Origin: Flavobacterium algicola
Lineage (GTDB): Bacteria > Bacteroidota > Bacteroidia > Flavobacteriales > Flavobacteriaceae
NCBI RefSeq assembly: GCF_022399565.1
Contig: NZ_JAJTUT010000004.1
Span: forward strand, 124,001 to 188,000
DNA: 64,000 bases
Direction: 5' to 3'
Part shown: one piece after another, positions 9,352-17,534 of the stretch
Position numbering within the stretch: position 1 is the first letter of the stretch
Layout of the letters: each line of letters starts with the position of its first letter
Notes under the pieces: model-generated
Seen by the model: only the letters and a program-made list of their open reading frames with translations
The model's database searches: none
Told to the model about the DNA's origin: nothing
Program-made: the position numbers and the translations under genes

Positions 9352-10857
9352 ATGCGTAAATTAATTGTTAATGTAGTTTTCTTGATGTGTGGAATATATG
9401 GTTCGGCACAGTCAAATAATCATCTTTCTGGTGTTGTTTTTGTCGATAGTAATAAAAATGAAGTTTTTGACAAAGATGAGATTGTACTTCCTAATGTTTT
9501 AATTTCGAACGGAAAAGATATTGTGAAAACGGATTGCAGAGGAGAATACAACATCTCTAAAATAGAGGGTAATACCGTTTTCGTCATAAAGCCATCACAA
9601 TATATTTCAAAACTAAACAAGCAAAATAGCGTTTTGTTTTATGTTCCTTTTCAAGAAATAAAAGAAATCAAAAAATATAATTTTGCTCTAAATCCTAATG
9701 TAGAAAATGAGAATTTAAAAGTTGTTTTATTAGGAGATACTCAAGTAGATGTTATCGATGATGTACATCATGTAGGCAAATTAGTTACCGAAGAATTGAT
9801 GGACAACGACATCGACTTTATAATTCCATTAGGAGATCTTTCATTTGATAATTTAGCAATATTTAAACCACTTTCAGAAACTTTAGGACTAATTGGTGCG
9901 CCTATTTTTTATACCATTGGTAATCATGATTTGAATTTTAAAGAAAGTAGATATCAGGATCGTGACAAAAGTTTCGAAGATATTTTTGGGCCTTCTCATT
10001 ATGCTTTTGAATATGGTAATGAATTGTTTCTGGTACTCAATAATATTTATCCATTAGACGAAAAAGGCTATGTAGGACGATTGGATGAAAATCAAAAAGA
10101 ATTCATTCAACAATTGATTGCATCTAAAAAAACAGACTTTAATCGCATTCACCTTTTTATGCACATTCCGTTAGAAGAAATGGAAGACAAAGATTGGGTT
10201 ATTCAATCTTTAGAGCCGTTTGAGAACGTGCTAATAAGTGCGGGACATACACACACCCAATACCATAAGTATTTTCCACGCAAATCAGGAAATCCTATTC
10301 ATGAATTACTAGCTGGTGCCGTTTGCGGATCTTGGTGGGAAGGTCCACATGATCTCGATCAAATTCCTTTTGCATTGATGTATGATGGAACTCCAAAAGG
10401 ATATTGGACTGTTAAAATTAATACCGAAAAGTACAATTATAATTATAAAGTTTCTGGAGCTTCAAGTAACAAACAAATGGATATTTCGGTTCCAAATAGG
10501 AATGAGTGGGATAAAACCCTTAACATTCTTAATGATGAATATATTTATGCCAATGTATTTGCCGCAGATGATGCGACCAAAGTTTTCATTAGTTACGATA
10601 AAGGGGATTGGACTGAAATGAGCAAATTTGATGGAATTTCTCCTAATGTTCAAAAACAATTTGTTTTGCAAAGGGAAGGGAAATACGATAGTATGAAAAT
10701 TTCTAAATTTCCAAATCCCAAAACGATTAGTACTCATTTATGGAGAATTGAAATCCCTCGTAACTTAAATTCAGGTGCTCATGCCATCAGAATAAAAGCT
10801 ATAAATAAGAATATAAATCTTGAAGTTTTTGGTAATGCTGTTTGGCTGAATTATTAG
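9352..10857 (+). CDS. Calcineurin-like metallophosphoesterase, secreted
   Basis: A 501-residue protein. The ATG at 9352 is preferred because it gives a signal peptide (MRKLIVNVVFLMCGIYGSAQ). Residues ~22-110 form a small beta-sandwich of the SdrD-B/calcineurin N-terminal type (SGVVFVDSNKNEVFDKDE). The catalytic core carries the metallophosphatase motifs in order: VVLLGDTQVD (Asp129, with Gln where the usual motif has His), LGDLSFDN, GNHD near 190-193, a His in LFMHIPLEE, and GHTH near 298-301. A C-terminal beta domain follows (~350-501). It starts 31 bp after the alkaline phosphatase gene, so the two are co-transcribed. The Gln in the first metal motif is worth noting but occurs in related families. 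Confidence 0.9.
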   Translation: MRKLIVNVVFLMCGIYGSAQSNNHLSGVVFVDSNKNEVFDKDEIVLPNVLISNGKDIVKTDCRGEYNISKIEGNTVFVIKPSQYISKLNKQNSVLFYVPFQEIKEIKKYNFALNPNVENENLKVVLLGDTQVDVIDDVHHVGKLVTEELMDNDIDFIIPLGDLSFDNLAIFKPLSETLGLIGAPIFYTIGNHDLNFKESRYQDRDKSFEDIFGPSHYAFEYGNELFLVLNNIYPLDEKGYVGRLDENQKEFIQQLIASKKTDFNRIHLFMHIPLEEMEDKDWVIQSLEPFENVLISAGHTHTQYHKYFPRKSGNPIHELLAGAVCGSWWEGPHDLDQIPFALMYDGTPKGYWTVKINTEKYNYNYKVSGASSNKQMDISVPNRNEWDKTLNILNDEYIYANVFAADDATKVFISYDKGDWTEMSKFDGISPNVQKQFVLQREGKYDSMKISKFPNPKTISTHLWRIEIPRNLNSGAHAIRIKAINKNINLEVFGNAVWLNY

Positions 10858-10974
10858 GTGATTTATTTATTTAAAAGGAATTTTAGCTCTTGCTTATAGT
10901 TTGTAATATCGATTTATTTTTTTATTTATTTAGAAAGAAACTCAAATGAGATATTTAATAATTTCAAGCGACTA

Positions 10975-11250
10975 ATGGAGCTAATTTGTCCAAAATGTGC
11001 GGTGCAAAAATTGATTAATTGAGACAAATTAGTTAAATGCAAGGAAGATAATTGTAATTGGGTTCAGTTCAGAATTATATGCGGTATACAACTCAATCTT
11101 GTGGATTTGGAAGCATTTATAACTATAGGAAAGATGAGGTTATTAAAAGGAATGGTTAGTAAATCAGGTAAGAAATTCGATGTTTTTATAGCTATGGATG
11201 AAGGAGGAGAGACCTCATTTATATTTCCCCAAAAGAAGAAAAGGAAATAA
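10975..11250 (+). pseudogene. topB: 3' remnant of a DNA topoisomerase III gene (topB)
   Basis: In frame from 10975 the DNA encodes MELICPKCAVQKLIN, a TGA stop, then DKLVKCKEDNCNWVQF, then TIGKMRLLKGMVSKSGKKFD and TSFIFPQKKKRK before TAA at 11248-11250. The paired CPKC and CKEDNC cysteines and the GK-x-LLKGM-x-SKSGKKFD segment are typical of the C-terminal zinc-ribbon and tail of type IA topoisomerases carried by Bacteroidota conjugative elements. The rest of the gene is absent upstream: the frame meets a stop near 10897, just after the metallophosphatase gene. An antisense ORF over this stretch (11064-11312) is a shadow. It marks the edge of a former mobile-element insertion. Confidence 0.75.
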
Positions 11251-11267
11251 ATAGGTTGATTGATTTG

Positions 11268-11665
11268 TACTTGTTTTAGTATCAAGTAACTATCAAGGAA
11301 TCTGTAACGCACGTAGAAAAGATAAATCTATGAGATTTGAGTAACAACTCAAGTTAAGAAAAGGAAGACTATAAGTAGGATAGGGCTGGAACGCAGTGGA
11401 GCGTAGGCACGGAGCGTAAAGTAATGAAGCTTTATCCTGCTTATATAAGCCTGACCGAACGCAAGGAATGAACGTGCGGAACTGAGGAACGGAACAGCCT
11501 AAAAAAAAAAGTTGCTTATTTTTAAGCTGCTGTTTTTTTTATGGGCTGTGAAGTGCCTGCGAAGGGTAGGGATGCAGAAAAACTGTTTTTCGTTTACACT
11601 TTAATCATGAAGGAATACCGACGGCAGCAGCCGAACGAAGTAAGGTGAATGACGGGAGTGAGACC
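11268..11665. repeat. Long direct repeat, copy B
   Basis: Imperfect copy of 1-399 in the same orientation. It keeps the TATCCTGCTTATATAAGCCT arm (11432-11451 region), the GAACGCAAGGAATG segment, the hairpin plus T-run (near 11511-11540) and the GGCTGTGAAGTGCCTGCGA segment, while the GGTATGCC/GGCATACC stem of copy A is degraded here. The first 30 bp past the opening TACTTGTTTTAGTA diverge most. It closes an ~11-kb interval holding the SusCD/phosphatase locus. Confidence 0.8.
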
Positions 11666-12155
11666 GATTGATTACTTTTTTAAGTTTATTAATCTAATTA
11701 TGTTATCAAACTATGGTTTTTTTCATTTCTGACATATCTTTCTTAGCTCGAAAAGCATATTTTTATTGACGTACTCTATAATTCTTCCGTCTTTTTATCA
11801 CTTTTAGCGACGCTACATTGACATTACCAAATTTCTAGAATATCAGAAGCTTTGACTTTTTAAGGAGCCTACAACTAAGGCAATTTTTTTATTTTTGTTC
11901 AATCTCTTGTACACCATGCCTTCAACTAAATTTTCACCTCTCAAACCATTATTCAATAGAGGAGAGATTTCCAGGAATACCATAACTGTCTTGTTCTGAT
12001 ATAGGTTGACAAGCTATTGTTATTTTATAATGTCAAAAATAGTCGAATATTGGCGTAATATTGATAAATTTAGTAAAAATATTTGAAGAGATGTTTTCTA
12101 ATTTCACCAGCGTTCCTACGCATTTAAAATAGTGATTTTTTCATATGTTACAGAT
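11666..12155. other. Intergenic stretch without a supported gene
   Basis: About 490 AT-rich bp. On the minus strand near 11842-11898 a short frame reads KKIALVVGSLKSQSF before a stop, which resembles the start of NADPH-dependent FMN reductases (KIALVVGSLR-x-SF). It lacks an ATG and is only about 15 codons, so it is at best a relic. Nothing else is recognised. Confidence 0.4.
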
Positions 12156-13067
12156 TTACTTGAAAGTAGCTCTAAACTCTTTTGGAGTTAACTTTGTTTT
12201 ACTTTTAAATAGTTTACTGAAACTTTGACTTTGTTCAAAGCCTAATTCATAAGCTATTTCAGTAATTGTCAATTGAGTTGTAGATAACTTTTCTTTCGCT
12301 TTTTGAATCAATTTATTGTGAATATGTTGCTGTGTGGTTTGACCAGTATGTGTTTTTAATACGCCACTCAGGTAATTTGAAGATATGTTCAAACTTGTCG
12401 CCAAAAACTTTACTGACAATAATGACTTCTGCTCTAAATTTTCATTTTTAAAATAAGCATCGATCAAATCCTCTAATCGCTCAAGAATTTGATGGTTATT
12501 AATTTTTCTGAATAGAAATTGACGCTGATAAAAGCGTTCTGAATAACTTAAAAACGACTCAATTTGGGTAACTATAATATTCTCAGTAAACTTATCGATA
12601 TTCAAATTATTTTCAAGTTCTATATTTTTAATGAAAGTTGTTAATACAGCTTCTTCTTTTTCCGATACAAATAGGGCTTCATTTATTCTATAATTGAAAA
12701 AATCATATCCTTTTATTGTTCTCACTAGAGAAGTATTCCATAGAAAATCTGGATGGATAAGTAGGATATAACCACTGGAAGAAAAATTCTCATCCGCATC
12801 AAAAGAAAAAACTTGATTGGGAGCAATGAAATACAAAATACCATTGTCAAAATCGTATTTTTGTTGTCCATAACGATATTTTATATTGCCACTTTCCGTT
12901 CTCTTTAGCGAAATTGTATAGAAGTCAAAAACATAGCTTAATAAGCCTTCTCCCGGATGGGGCTCAACTTTAGAAAGATCGATAACACTTAAAAGCGGAT
13001 TCTCTGGATCACCTATTCCGAGTGCTTTATGATATTCTTTAATTGATTTTAATCGAATTAGTTCCAC
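12156..13067 (-). CDS. AraC-family transcriptional regulator
   Basis: A 303-residue regulator. Residues ~30-180 form a cupin-like sensor domain (GNIKYRYGQQKYDFDNGILYFIAPNQV is split by charged loops). Residues ~205-303 hold two helix-turn-helix units: VKFLATSLNISSNYLSGVLK, then TITEIAYELGFEQSQSFSKL, followed by FKSKTKLTPKEFRATF. It lies 87 bp downstream of the NTF2-fold gene and is probably expressed with it. It closely resembles the AraC regulator at 19229-20137, so the two modules are paralogous in design. The effector is unknown. Confidence 0.92.
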   Translation of the reverse strand: MELIRLKSIKEYHKALGIGDPENPLLSVIDLSKVEPHPGEGLLSYVFDFYTISLKRTESGNIKYRYGQQKYDFDNGILYFIAPNQVFSFDADENFSSSGYILLIHPDFLWNTSLVRTIKGYDFFNYRINEALFVSEKEEAVLTTFIKNIELENNLNIDKFTENIIVTQIESFLSYSERFYQRQFLFRKINNHQILERLEDLIDAYFKNENLEQKSLLSVKFLATSLNISSNYLSGVLKTHTGQTTQQHIHNKLIQKAKEKLSTTQLTITEIAYELGFEQSQSFSKLFKSKTKLTPKEFRATFK

Positions 13068-13154
13068 CCTGATAAAATTATATTTTAATTTTTATAACAA
13101 AGGTATGGTACTTTTCTAAATGAATTTCCCATCCTTCGTGAAACCTGCTATATA

Positions 13155-13607
13155 CTATTTATTTTCCTTTACACCAAGCTGATTAAGGAAACCTCTATTA
13201 TCCATTCTTACCCATTCATCAATTAATCTACCTTGATTATCAAATTTGAAGATATTCATTAAATCGTAAACTACTTTTTCTCCATTAGGCGATATAATGC
13301 CAATTGGCGATTGGGTAAAATCATTTATAAATTTTCCTTCAATGAATGTTTGACAGGCAATATAATTGTCCTGTTCAATTATAATTCCTCTTTTAATTAC
13401 TAATGGACCAAATGCAGCTTGTACCGATTGAAAGTAACTGATTAGACCCCTGTAATCTGCGTCAAATCCAGGACCGTGAAATTGAAAATTTTCTGTATCG
13501 AAATAAGAGTCTAATTCTTTTTGGTCTTCACCCGAAACTAAAAGTTCACCTGCTCTAATTAAACGTTGTGATAAATTGCTTAAATCTTTTCTTTTTAAAT
13601 TCTCCAT
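13155..13607 (-). CDS. SnoaL/NTF2-fold protein (ester-cyclase-like)
   Basis: A 150-residue protein with the layout of the SnoaL-like/NTF2 superfamily: an N-terminal helical part (LSQRLIRAGELLVSGEDQKELDSYF), then FQFHGPGFDADYRGLISYFQ, and a C-terminal curved sheet with VVYDLMNIFKFDNQGRLIDEW, which is the typical ending. Members bind small hydrophobic molecules or act as cyclases/isomerases. No catalytic residue can be assigned. It precedes the AraC gene on the same strand, so it may be that regulator's target or partner. The physiological role is unknown. Confidence 0.75.
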   Translation of the reverse strand: MENLKRKDLSNLSQRLIRAGELLVSGEDQKELDSYFDTENFQFHGPGFDADYRGLISYFQSVQAAFGPLVIKRGIIIEQDNYIACQTFIEGKFINDFTQSPIGIISPNGEKVVYDLMNIFKFDNQGRLIDEWVRMDNRGFLNQLGVKENK

Positions 13608-13727
13608 TTTTTATTTATTAGTGATTACGATGCAAAATTGTTCAAATAGAAGGCGATTTATGTGTGCAAATCTCTGTTTGTTGTGTTCAAAAATTTTTCC
13701 TTGATCTTAGGAAATAGTTTGGTTGTT

Positions 13728-13868
13728 TCATTACAGCTAACGGTCTAGTATATGAGCAGTAGCGGATTTTTACGCACTAATTTTTACGTCTACGACAGAC
13801 CTTAATATACAAAAAAGCCATAGAGGAAGCACTAATTCCGCTATGGCTTGTATACATTTAGGCACAGG
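13728..13868 (-). repeat. Palindromic attC-like element E1 containing a terminator
   Basis: Read on the minus strand it starts GTGCCTAAATGTATAC, has a hairpin AAGCCATAG/CTATGGCTT followed by TTTTTT (13815-13849, a terminator for the NmrA gene), then TATATTAAGGTCTGTC, ATCCGCTACTGCTCATATAC, and ends GACCGTTAGCTGTAAT. GCGGAAT and ATCCGC arms pair across the element. It is homologous along its length to 19020-19156. The outer CCTAA/GTTAG ends recall integron attC sites, but no integron integrase is in the window. Confidence 0.55.
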
Positions 13869-13870
13869 AT

Positions 13871-14761
13871 TTATTCTGTCATCAAGATTTTGTTTTTAAT
13901 TACACTTTCCAGCGTTGTCGGTGTAGAGTCTTCTGCTGCTCTCTCTATGGAATATGCTCCATTTTTGTCTCCAAGTGCTTTTAATAAATCATAAAATTCT
14001 CCTTGAATTGTTTCATTAAGTCCAAATTGTGCATAGGTCTTTTTCACAGCATCGTAGCTTTCCTGCTTATATACAACTGGTCTGCCCAAAGTTTCTGTAA
14101 AAATGTTTTCTATGTGTTTACAAGTTAGATTCTCTGGTCCCATAACCCTTTTTATTAAATGACCTTTCCAATTGCCGTTTGCAAGATGTTTTGCAGCTTC
14201 AAATCCTATATCGTCTGAACTTACAAATGGTATTTTATGGTCATCGTCAAAAGGAAATGTAAAAAAGCCTTTATTCAAAATAGATTCTTTTTGAATTATA
14301 AAATTTTCCATAAAATAACCTGGACGAATTACCATTACATTGTCGCTAACTTTCTTAAATTCATCTTCCATAATTCCAACATAGGATATTGTTCCCAAAC
14401 CACTTCCTCTATGAGCACCCAAAGAGGATATGATGACAACTCTATTAATGTTGTTTTTGGCTACTGCTGTTGTACCTGCTGTAATTACTTTGTCGTAAAC
14501 CTCTTTTAAACTTGGTAAACTTACTATTGGTGGCACCATCCAAAACAGTACATCGCAATCTTTTGTTGCCGATACCACTTCATCCGTATGTAGAATGTTT
14601 GTTTGTTGAATTATTGTTTTATCTGTATTCAATGCTTCTAATACTTTTGCTGCTGCATTAATGTCTTTTACCAATAATACAAGTTCGTGGTCTGTTTTTG
14701 CTAATTCTTTGACAACAACTTTCCCTACGTTTCCTGTTGCTCCTGCTATTGCTATTTTCAT
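13871..14761 (-). CDS. NmrA-like NAD(P)-binding protein
   Basis: A 296-residue protein with an N-terminal Rossmann motif (MKIAIAGATGNVGKVVVKEL, glycine-rich GATGNVG at residues 7-13) and the NmrA/atypical SDR layout: DCDVLFWMVPP near 70, VVIISSLGAHRGSG near 110 and VMVIRPGYFMENFI near 145. The last motif marks NmrA/quinone-oxidoreductase-2-like proteins, which either sense NAD(P) redox state or reduce quinones. It follows the SnoaL-type gene by 1 bp, so both belong to an operon divergent from an HxlR regulator at 15418. Redox or electrophile stress is the likely theme, by analogy with other HxlR-controlled operons. Confidence 0.87.
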   Translation of the reverse strand: MKIAIAGATGNVGKVVVKELAKTDHELVLLVKDINAAAKVLEALNTDKTIIQQTNILHTDEVVSATKDCDVLFWMVPPIVSLPSLKEVYDKVITAGTTAVAKNNINRVVIISSLGAHRGSGLGTISYVGIMEDEFKKVSDNVMVIRPGYFMENFIIQKESILNKGFFTFPFDDDHKIPFVSSDDIGFEAAKHLANGNWKGHLIKRVMGPENLTCKHIENIFTETLGRPVVYKQESYDAVKKTYAQFGLNETIQGEFYDLLKALGDKNGAYSIERAAEDSTPTTLESVIKNKILMTE

Positions 14762-14762
14762 A

Positions 14763-15299
14763 TTACTTATCTTTTTTAAATATATCTTTTACGTCTTTTT
14801 CTTCGCTAAATGCTGATGCAGCTAATGGATTCCAATATTCTTTCAGGTTTAAAATTTCACCTTTCTTTAATATGATTCTAACTACATAATCATTTGTAAA
14901 TCTTTTTTTAGTGGTTGGTACGGTAAATTCTCCATGAAACTCCGCCCAAAAAATATTTTTGTTAACTGTGTAAACTTTCACATTGGTAAATTCCATATTA
15001 GGCATATTACTCAACGCATTTTCCAAATAGGTTTCATACTCTTTTTTGTTCAATTTTGATGCAGTTCCCAATGAATAAGCGTAAGGATATTCAATAATTG
15101 CATCTTCGTGAAATAGTTTGATGGTTGCTGTTGCTCCAGTATTGAAACCATTCAATAAATCATCCACAATTGTTTTGTGTTTGCTTGCGTCAATTCGTTT
15201 TTGATTTACCATTTTTTCTTGCGATTGAGCTTCGTTTATAAACGTTACTGAAAGGATTATTAAGAATATCCTACCCAATCTAAAAAGTGTACATTTCAT
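14763..15299 (-). CDS. Secreted SnoaL/NTF2-like protein
   Basis: Translation from the ATG at 15299 gives 178 residues with a signal peptide (MKCTLFRLGRIFLIILSVTF, cut after EAQSQ). An upstream in-frame ATG at 15380 would add 27 residues that do not look like a leader. The mature part has the SnoaL-like pattern: VDDLLNGFNTGATATIKLFHEDAIIEYP, then NMEFTNVKVY, FWAEFHGEF and a final sheet ending in YWNPLAA. It is followed 1 bp later by the NmrA gene. Small-molecule binding is plausible; the ligand is unknown. Confidence 0.78.
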   Translation of the reverse strand: MKCTLFRLGRIFLIILSVTFINEAQSQEKMVNQKRIDASKHKTIVDDLLNGFNTGATATIKLFHEDAIIEYPYAYSLGTASKLNKKEYETYLENALSNMPNMEFTNVKVYTVNKNIFWAEFHGEFTVPTTKKRFTNDYVVRIILKKGEILNLKEYWNPLAASAFSEEKDVKDIFKKDK

Positions 15300-15417
15300 A
15301 AAGTTCTCTTTTTTTAAATTATTAATTGACAAAATTATGTAATACCTTTGCGTCTCACAAGAAGGCACTAAACAGTACAATACTTACTTTTGGGTAGTAA
15401 TTCACTAAACAATACTA

Positions 15418-15828
15418 ATGGAAGCGTTAAAAAAAAGTAAAATAAAAATTCCGTTTGAAGAATCTTTAACAAAAAAGAAGGTTTTTGATGAAGATTGTAT
15501 TCTGCACAGGTCCTTTTCTTTGATAGCAGATAAATGGACTTTACTGATTATTATGTCCCTTTTACAAGGAACAAAAAGAAATAGTGAAATTCAAAGACAA
15601 GTTCAAGGCATTACACCAAAAATGTTGGCTCAAACATTGAAAACACTTTTGAAATATGGAATGGTCGAACGTAAAGTTTTTCCTGAAGTACCTCCAAGAG
15701 TTGAATATACACTCACGGAATTTGGCAGAAGTTTATCTGAACCACTATCATTACTATTCGACTGGTCTTTGGATTGGGAAGATAAATTGAATAAAATTTA
15801 TTCCAAGAAAAAGCGTAGAAAGTTATAA
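15418..15828 (+). CDS. HxlR-family transcriptional regulator
   Basis: A 136-residue winged-helix regulator. The HxlR domain is seen from residue ~25: an N-terminal cysteine (DEDCILHR), DKWTLLIIMSLLQGTKRNSEIQRQVQGITPKML (helix-turn-helix) and the wing KYGMVERKVFPEVPPRVEYTLTEFG. HxlR/YodB-type proteins sense electrophiles or quinones through that cysteine. It is divergent from the SnoaL-NmrA operon with a 118-bp shared intergenic region, the standard layout for a regulator of its neighbours. The target assignment is inferred from the layout. Confidence 0.92.
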   Translation: MEALKKSKIKIPFEESLTKKKVFDEDCILHRSFSLIADKWTLLIIMSLLQGTKRNSEIQRQVQGITPKMLAQTLKTLLKYGMVERKVFPEVPPRVEYTLTEFGRSLSEPLSLLFDWSLDWEDKLNKIYSKKKRRKL

Positions 15829-16028
15829 ACTATTTTTCAATTCTGTTTTCGATTTTTTCTTTAGCATCTTGTGCCTAACGTCAGTCTGTGAAAAAACCTC
15901 GGTTTAAGTTCCTTTAAATATAAAAAGCTTTTTGCAGAAAAAAAGGATATTTTGTATTTTTAAACATACAACATATCACTTAAATTTCGCGTAGCCAAAT
16001 AACCAAAACGTCTTTATAGTAAAGTGTT
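15829..16028. other. Intergenic stretch with a GCCTAACGTC site
   Basis: No gene. The motif GTGCCTAACGTCAGTCTG at about 15869-15886 resembles the CTAACG/CCAACG ends of the palindromic elements near 13734, 19023 and 21541. No matching homologous body was seen beside it. Confidence 0.35.
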
Positions 16029-16350
16029 TCTAAAGATAATCCCATCCGAGTTATAGATGCTTTTGTAGAGAATATAAATCTAATACCATTGGGATTTGAA
16101 GTACAAACCTGAAAGACTGAAGGTCGACAAAGTTTTGATACCAAAATTTTTCTCAAACTCTATTTGTAGGTCTATCTCAACGGAATCCGTAGTTTGCGCA
16201 AAAAAGAAAGCGAAGAATCCCTTATTAGCACTACCGATAAAGATGCACGAGCAATTTTGGTAGAAGGAGGTGGTAGAAGTGAGTGGTAGAATTCAAGCAG
16301 ATGTGGATAACAATCACAATTTAGTAGTGTCAATATTCATTATAAATTGG
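16029..16350 (+). pseudogene. IS1182-like transposase remnant
   Basis: In one frame from 16029 the DNA reads SKDNPIRVIDAFVENINL, IPLGFEVQT, stop, KTEGRQSFDTKIFLKLYL, stop, VYLNGIRSLRKKE, then SLISTTDKDARAILVEGG. A shift then gives VEVSGRIQADVDNNHNLVVS. These match the N-terminal DUF772-like part and the first catalytic-Asp region (TTDKDAR) of IS1182-type transposases, with two in-frame stops, one frameshift and an internal deletion joining SLRK to KESEE. No terminal inverted repeats were recognised. It is a dead element. Confidence 0.7.
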
Positions 16351-16553
16351 GCGAATTCAAGTTTTTATTGTACTATTTTGCTTTAGATTTTACTTTTATT
16401 TTATATTCTATAATTGAAGCATTTAATAAAACCCGCAAGCATTATTTTTACTATCCAAAATTTAATCAAAATAGTTGTTGTAATCACTAGTATAAGATCA
16501 GAAAAAAACAACAATCCAAAAATGATAGGACTGTTGTCTTATGAAAAAATCTG

Positions 16554-17459
16554 TTAAAGAATATCAAGATTTATTTTTGCCCATTCAAGAATACCAACAG
16601 TAGGTATATTTTCTCTATGATTAAAAGTCTGTTTCATTGGCCAACTAACACCAGGGTTGGTAAAAACTAATCGATATTTATGGAAGCTATTTTCTGGATC
16701 GCTTTTTAATGATTCGTTTAAATGTTTCTCATCCCATAGTATGCGTTTAAATGTTGAATTATGTAATGCCTCCAGGTGTACTGCTATTTGCTCGAATGTA
16801 GCAGTTTCACCTGATACGTAAACTACCTGATTTAATATAGTAGGTTTATAAAATAAAACCTCAATAGTAAGTTTACCTATGTCTTCACAACTCGTCAAAG
16901 TTAGGGTGTGTTGCCAAGATGCTAATGCATGAACAGTTTTGTTTTTCAAATTTACCACACCAAAATCTTCTCTAAACAAAAAGCTTGTGATCATACCTGT
17001 GGATACAATAACCCATTTGGTTTTTGATTGTGAACGCAATAGATCGCGAACATCTAGTTGCTCATCAAATACAGGCTGAGCACTACCGCGACCTATTTTA
17101 TCGTAGTCTGCTCCAAACTGCTAGGGCACATAGCGTGACACTCCTGCTTCTAATACCGCTTTTGTGATTTTTATTTGCATACCGCTGCCTATAGAGAAAC
17201 CACTGCAGCAGATGATAGTATCATATTTAGAAAATACATTTGCTAGTTCTGTAATACTATTATTTACTAAGTCCATTTGCTCTAGAATGGTTTGCTCCAA
17301 TATAACATTTCCTTTGTAATCTTGAATTCTTGAAGTTGATGGCTGCACTAGAGCTGCAATTTTAATAATTGATTGATGCGTACCTTGATAATTGTATAAA
17401 GCCTGCAGCATAGAGACACCGACTTCTCCGGTACCTATCACTAAAAAAGATTGATTCAT
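16554..17459 (-). pseudogene. NmrA/isoflavone-reductase-like gene broken by one nonsense codon
   Basis: Read from 17459 the protein begins MNQSFLVIGTGEVGVSML (Rossmann glycines) and runs 112 codons to SRYVP, where TAG (17121-17123) interrupts. The same frame then continues with QFGADYDKIGRGSAQPVFDE and, without further stops, to WAKINLDIL at 16554. Homologues usually read RYVPWQFG at this place, so a TGG-to-TAG change is the simplest explanation. The full frame would give about 301 residues, normal for the family. Everything else looks intact, so the loss is recent. The downstream part alone lacks the cofactor-binding N-terminus. Confidence 0.82.
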
Positions 17460-17534
17460 AAAAAAAATATTTTATTGTTTATGAAACAAAATTAGTCTGA
17501 ATTAATAAAAGAGTAGGTGCAAAAAAACAACTAA

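Noticed and set aside
11064..11312. 82-codon minus-strand ORF
   Set aside because: It lies antisense to the topB remnant, whose plus-strand reading has clear family motifs; the minus reading has none.
11842..11898. Possible NADPH-dependent FMN reductase start (KKIALVVGSL) on the minus strand
   Set aside because: Only about 15 codons, no ATG, stops on both sides; too short to call.
14237..14509. 90-codon plus-strand ORF inside the NmrA gene
   Set aside because: Shadow of the minus-strand NmrA gene, which has complete Rossmann and family motifs.
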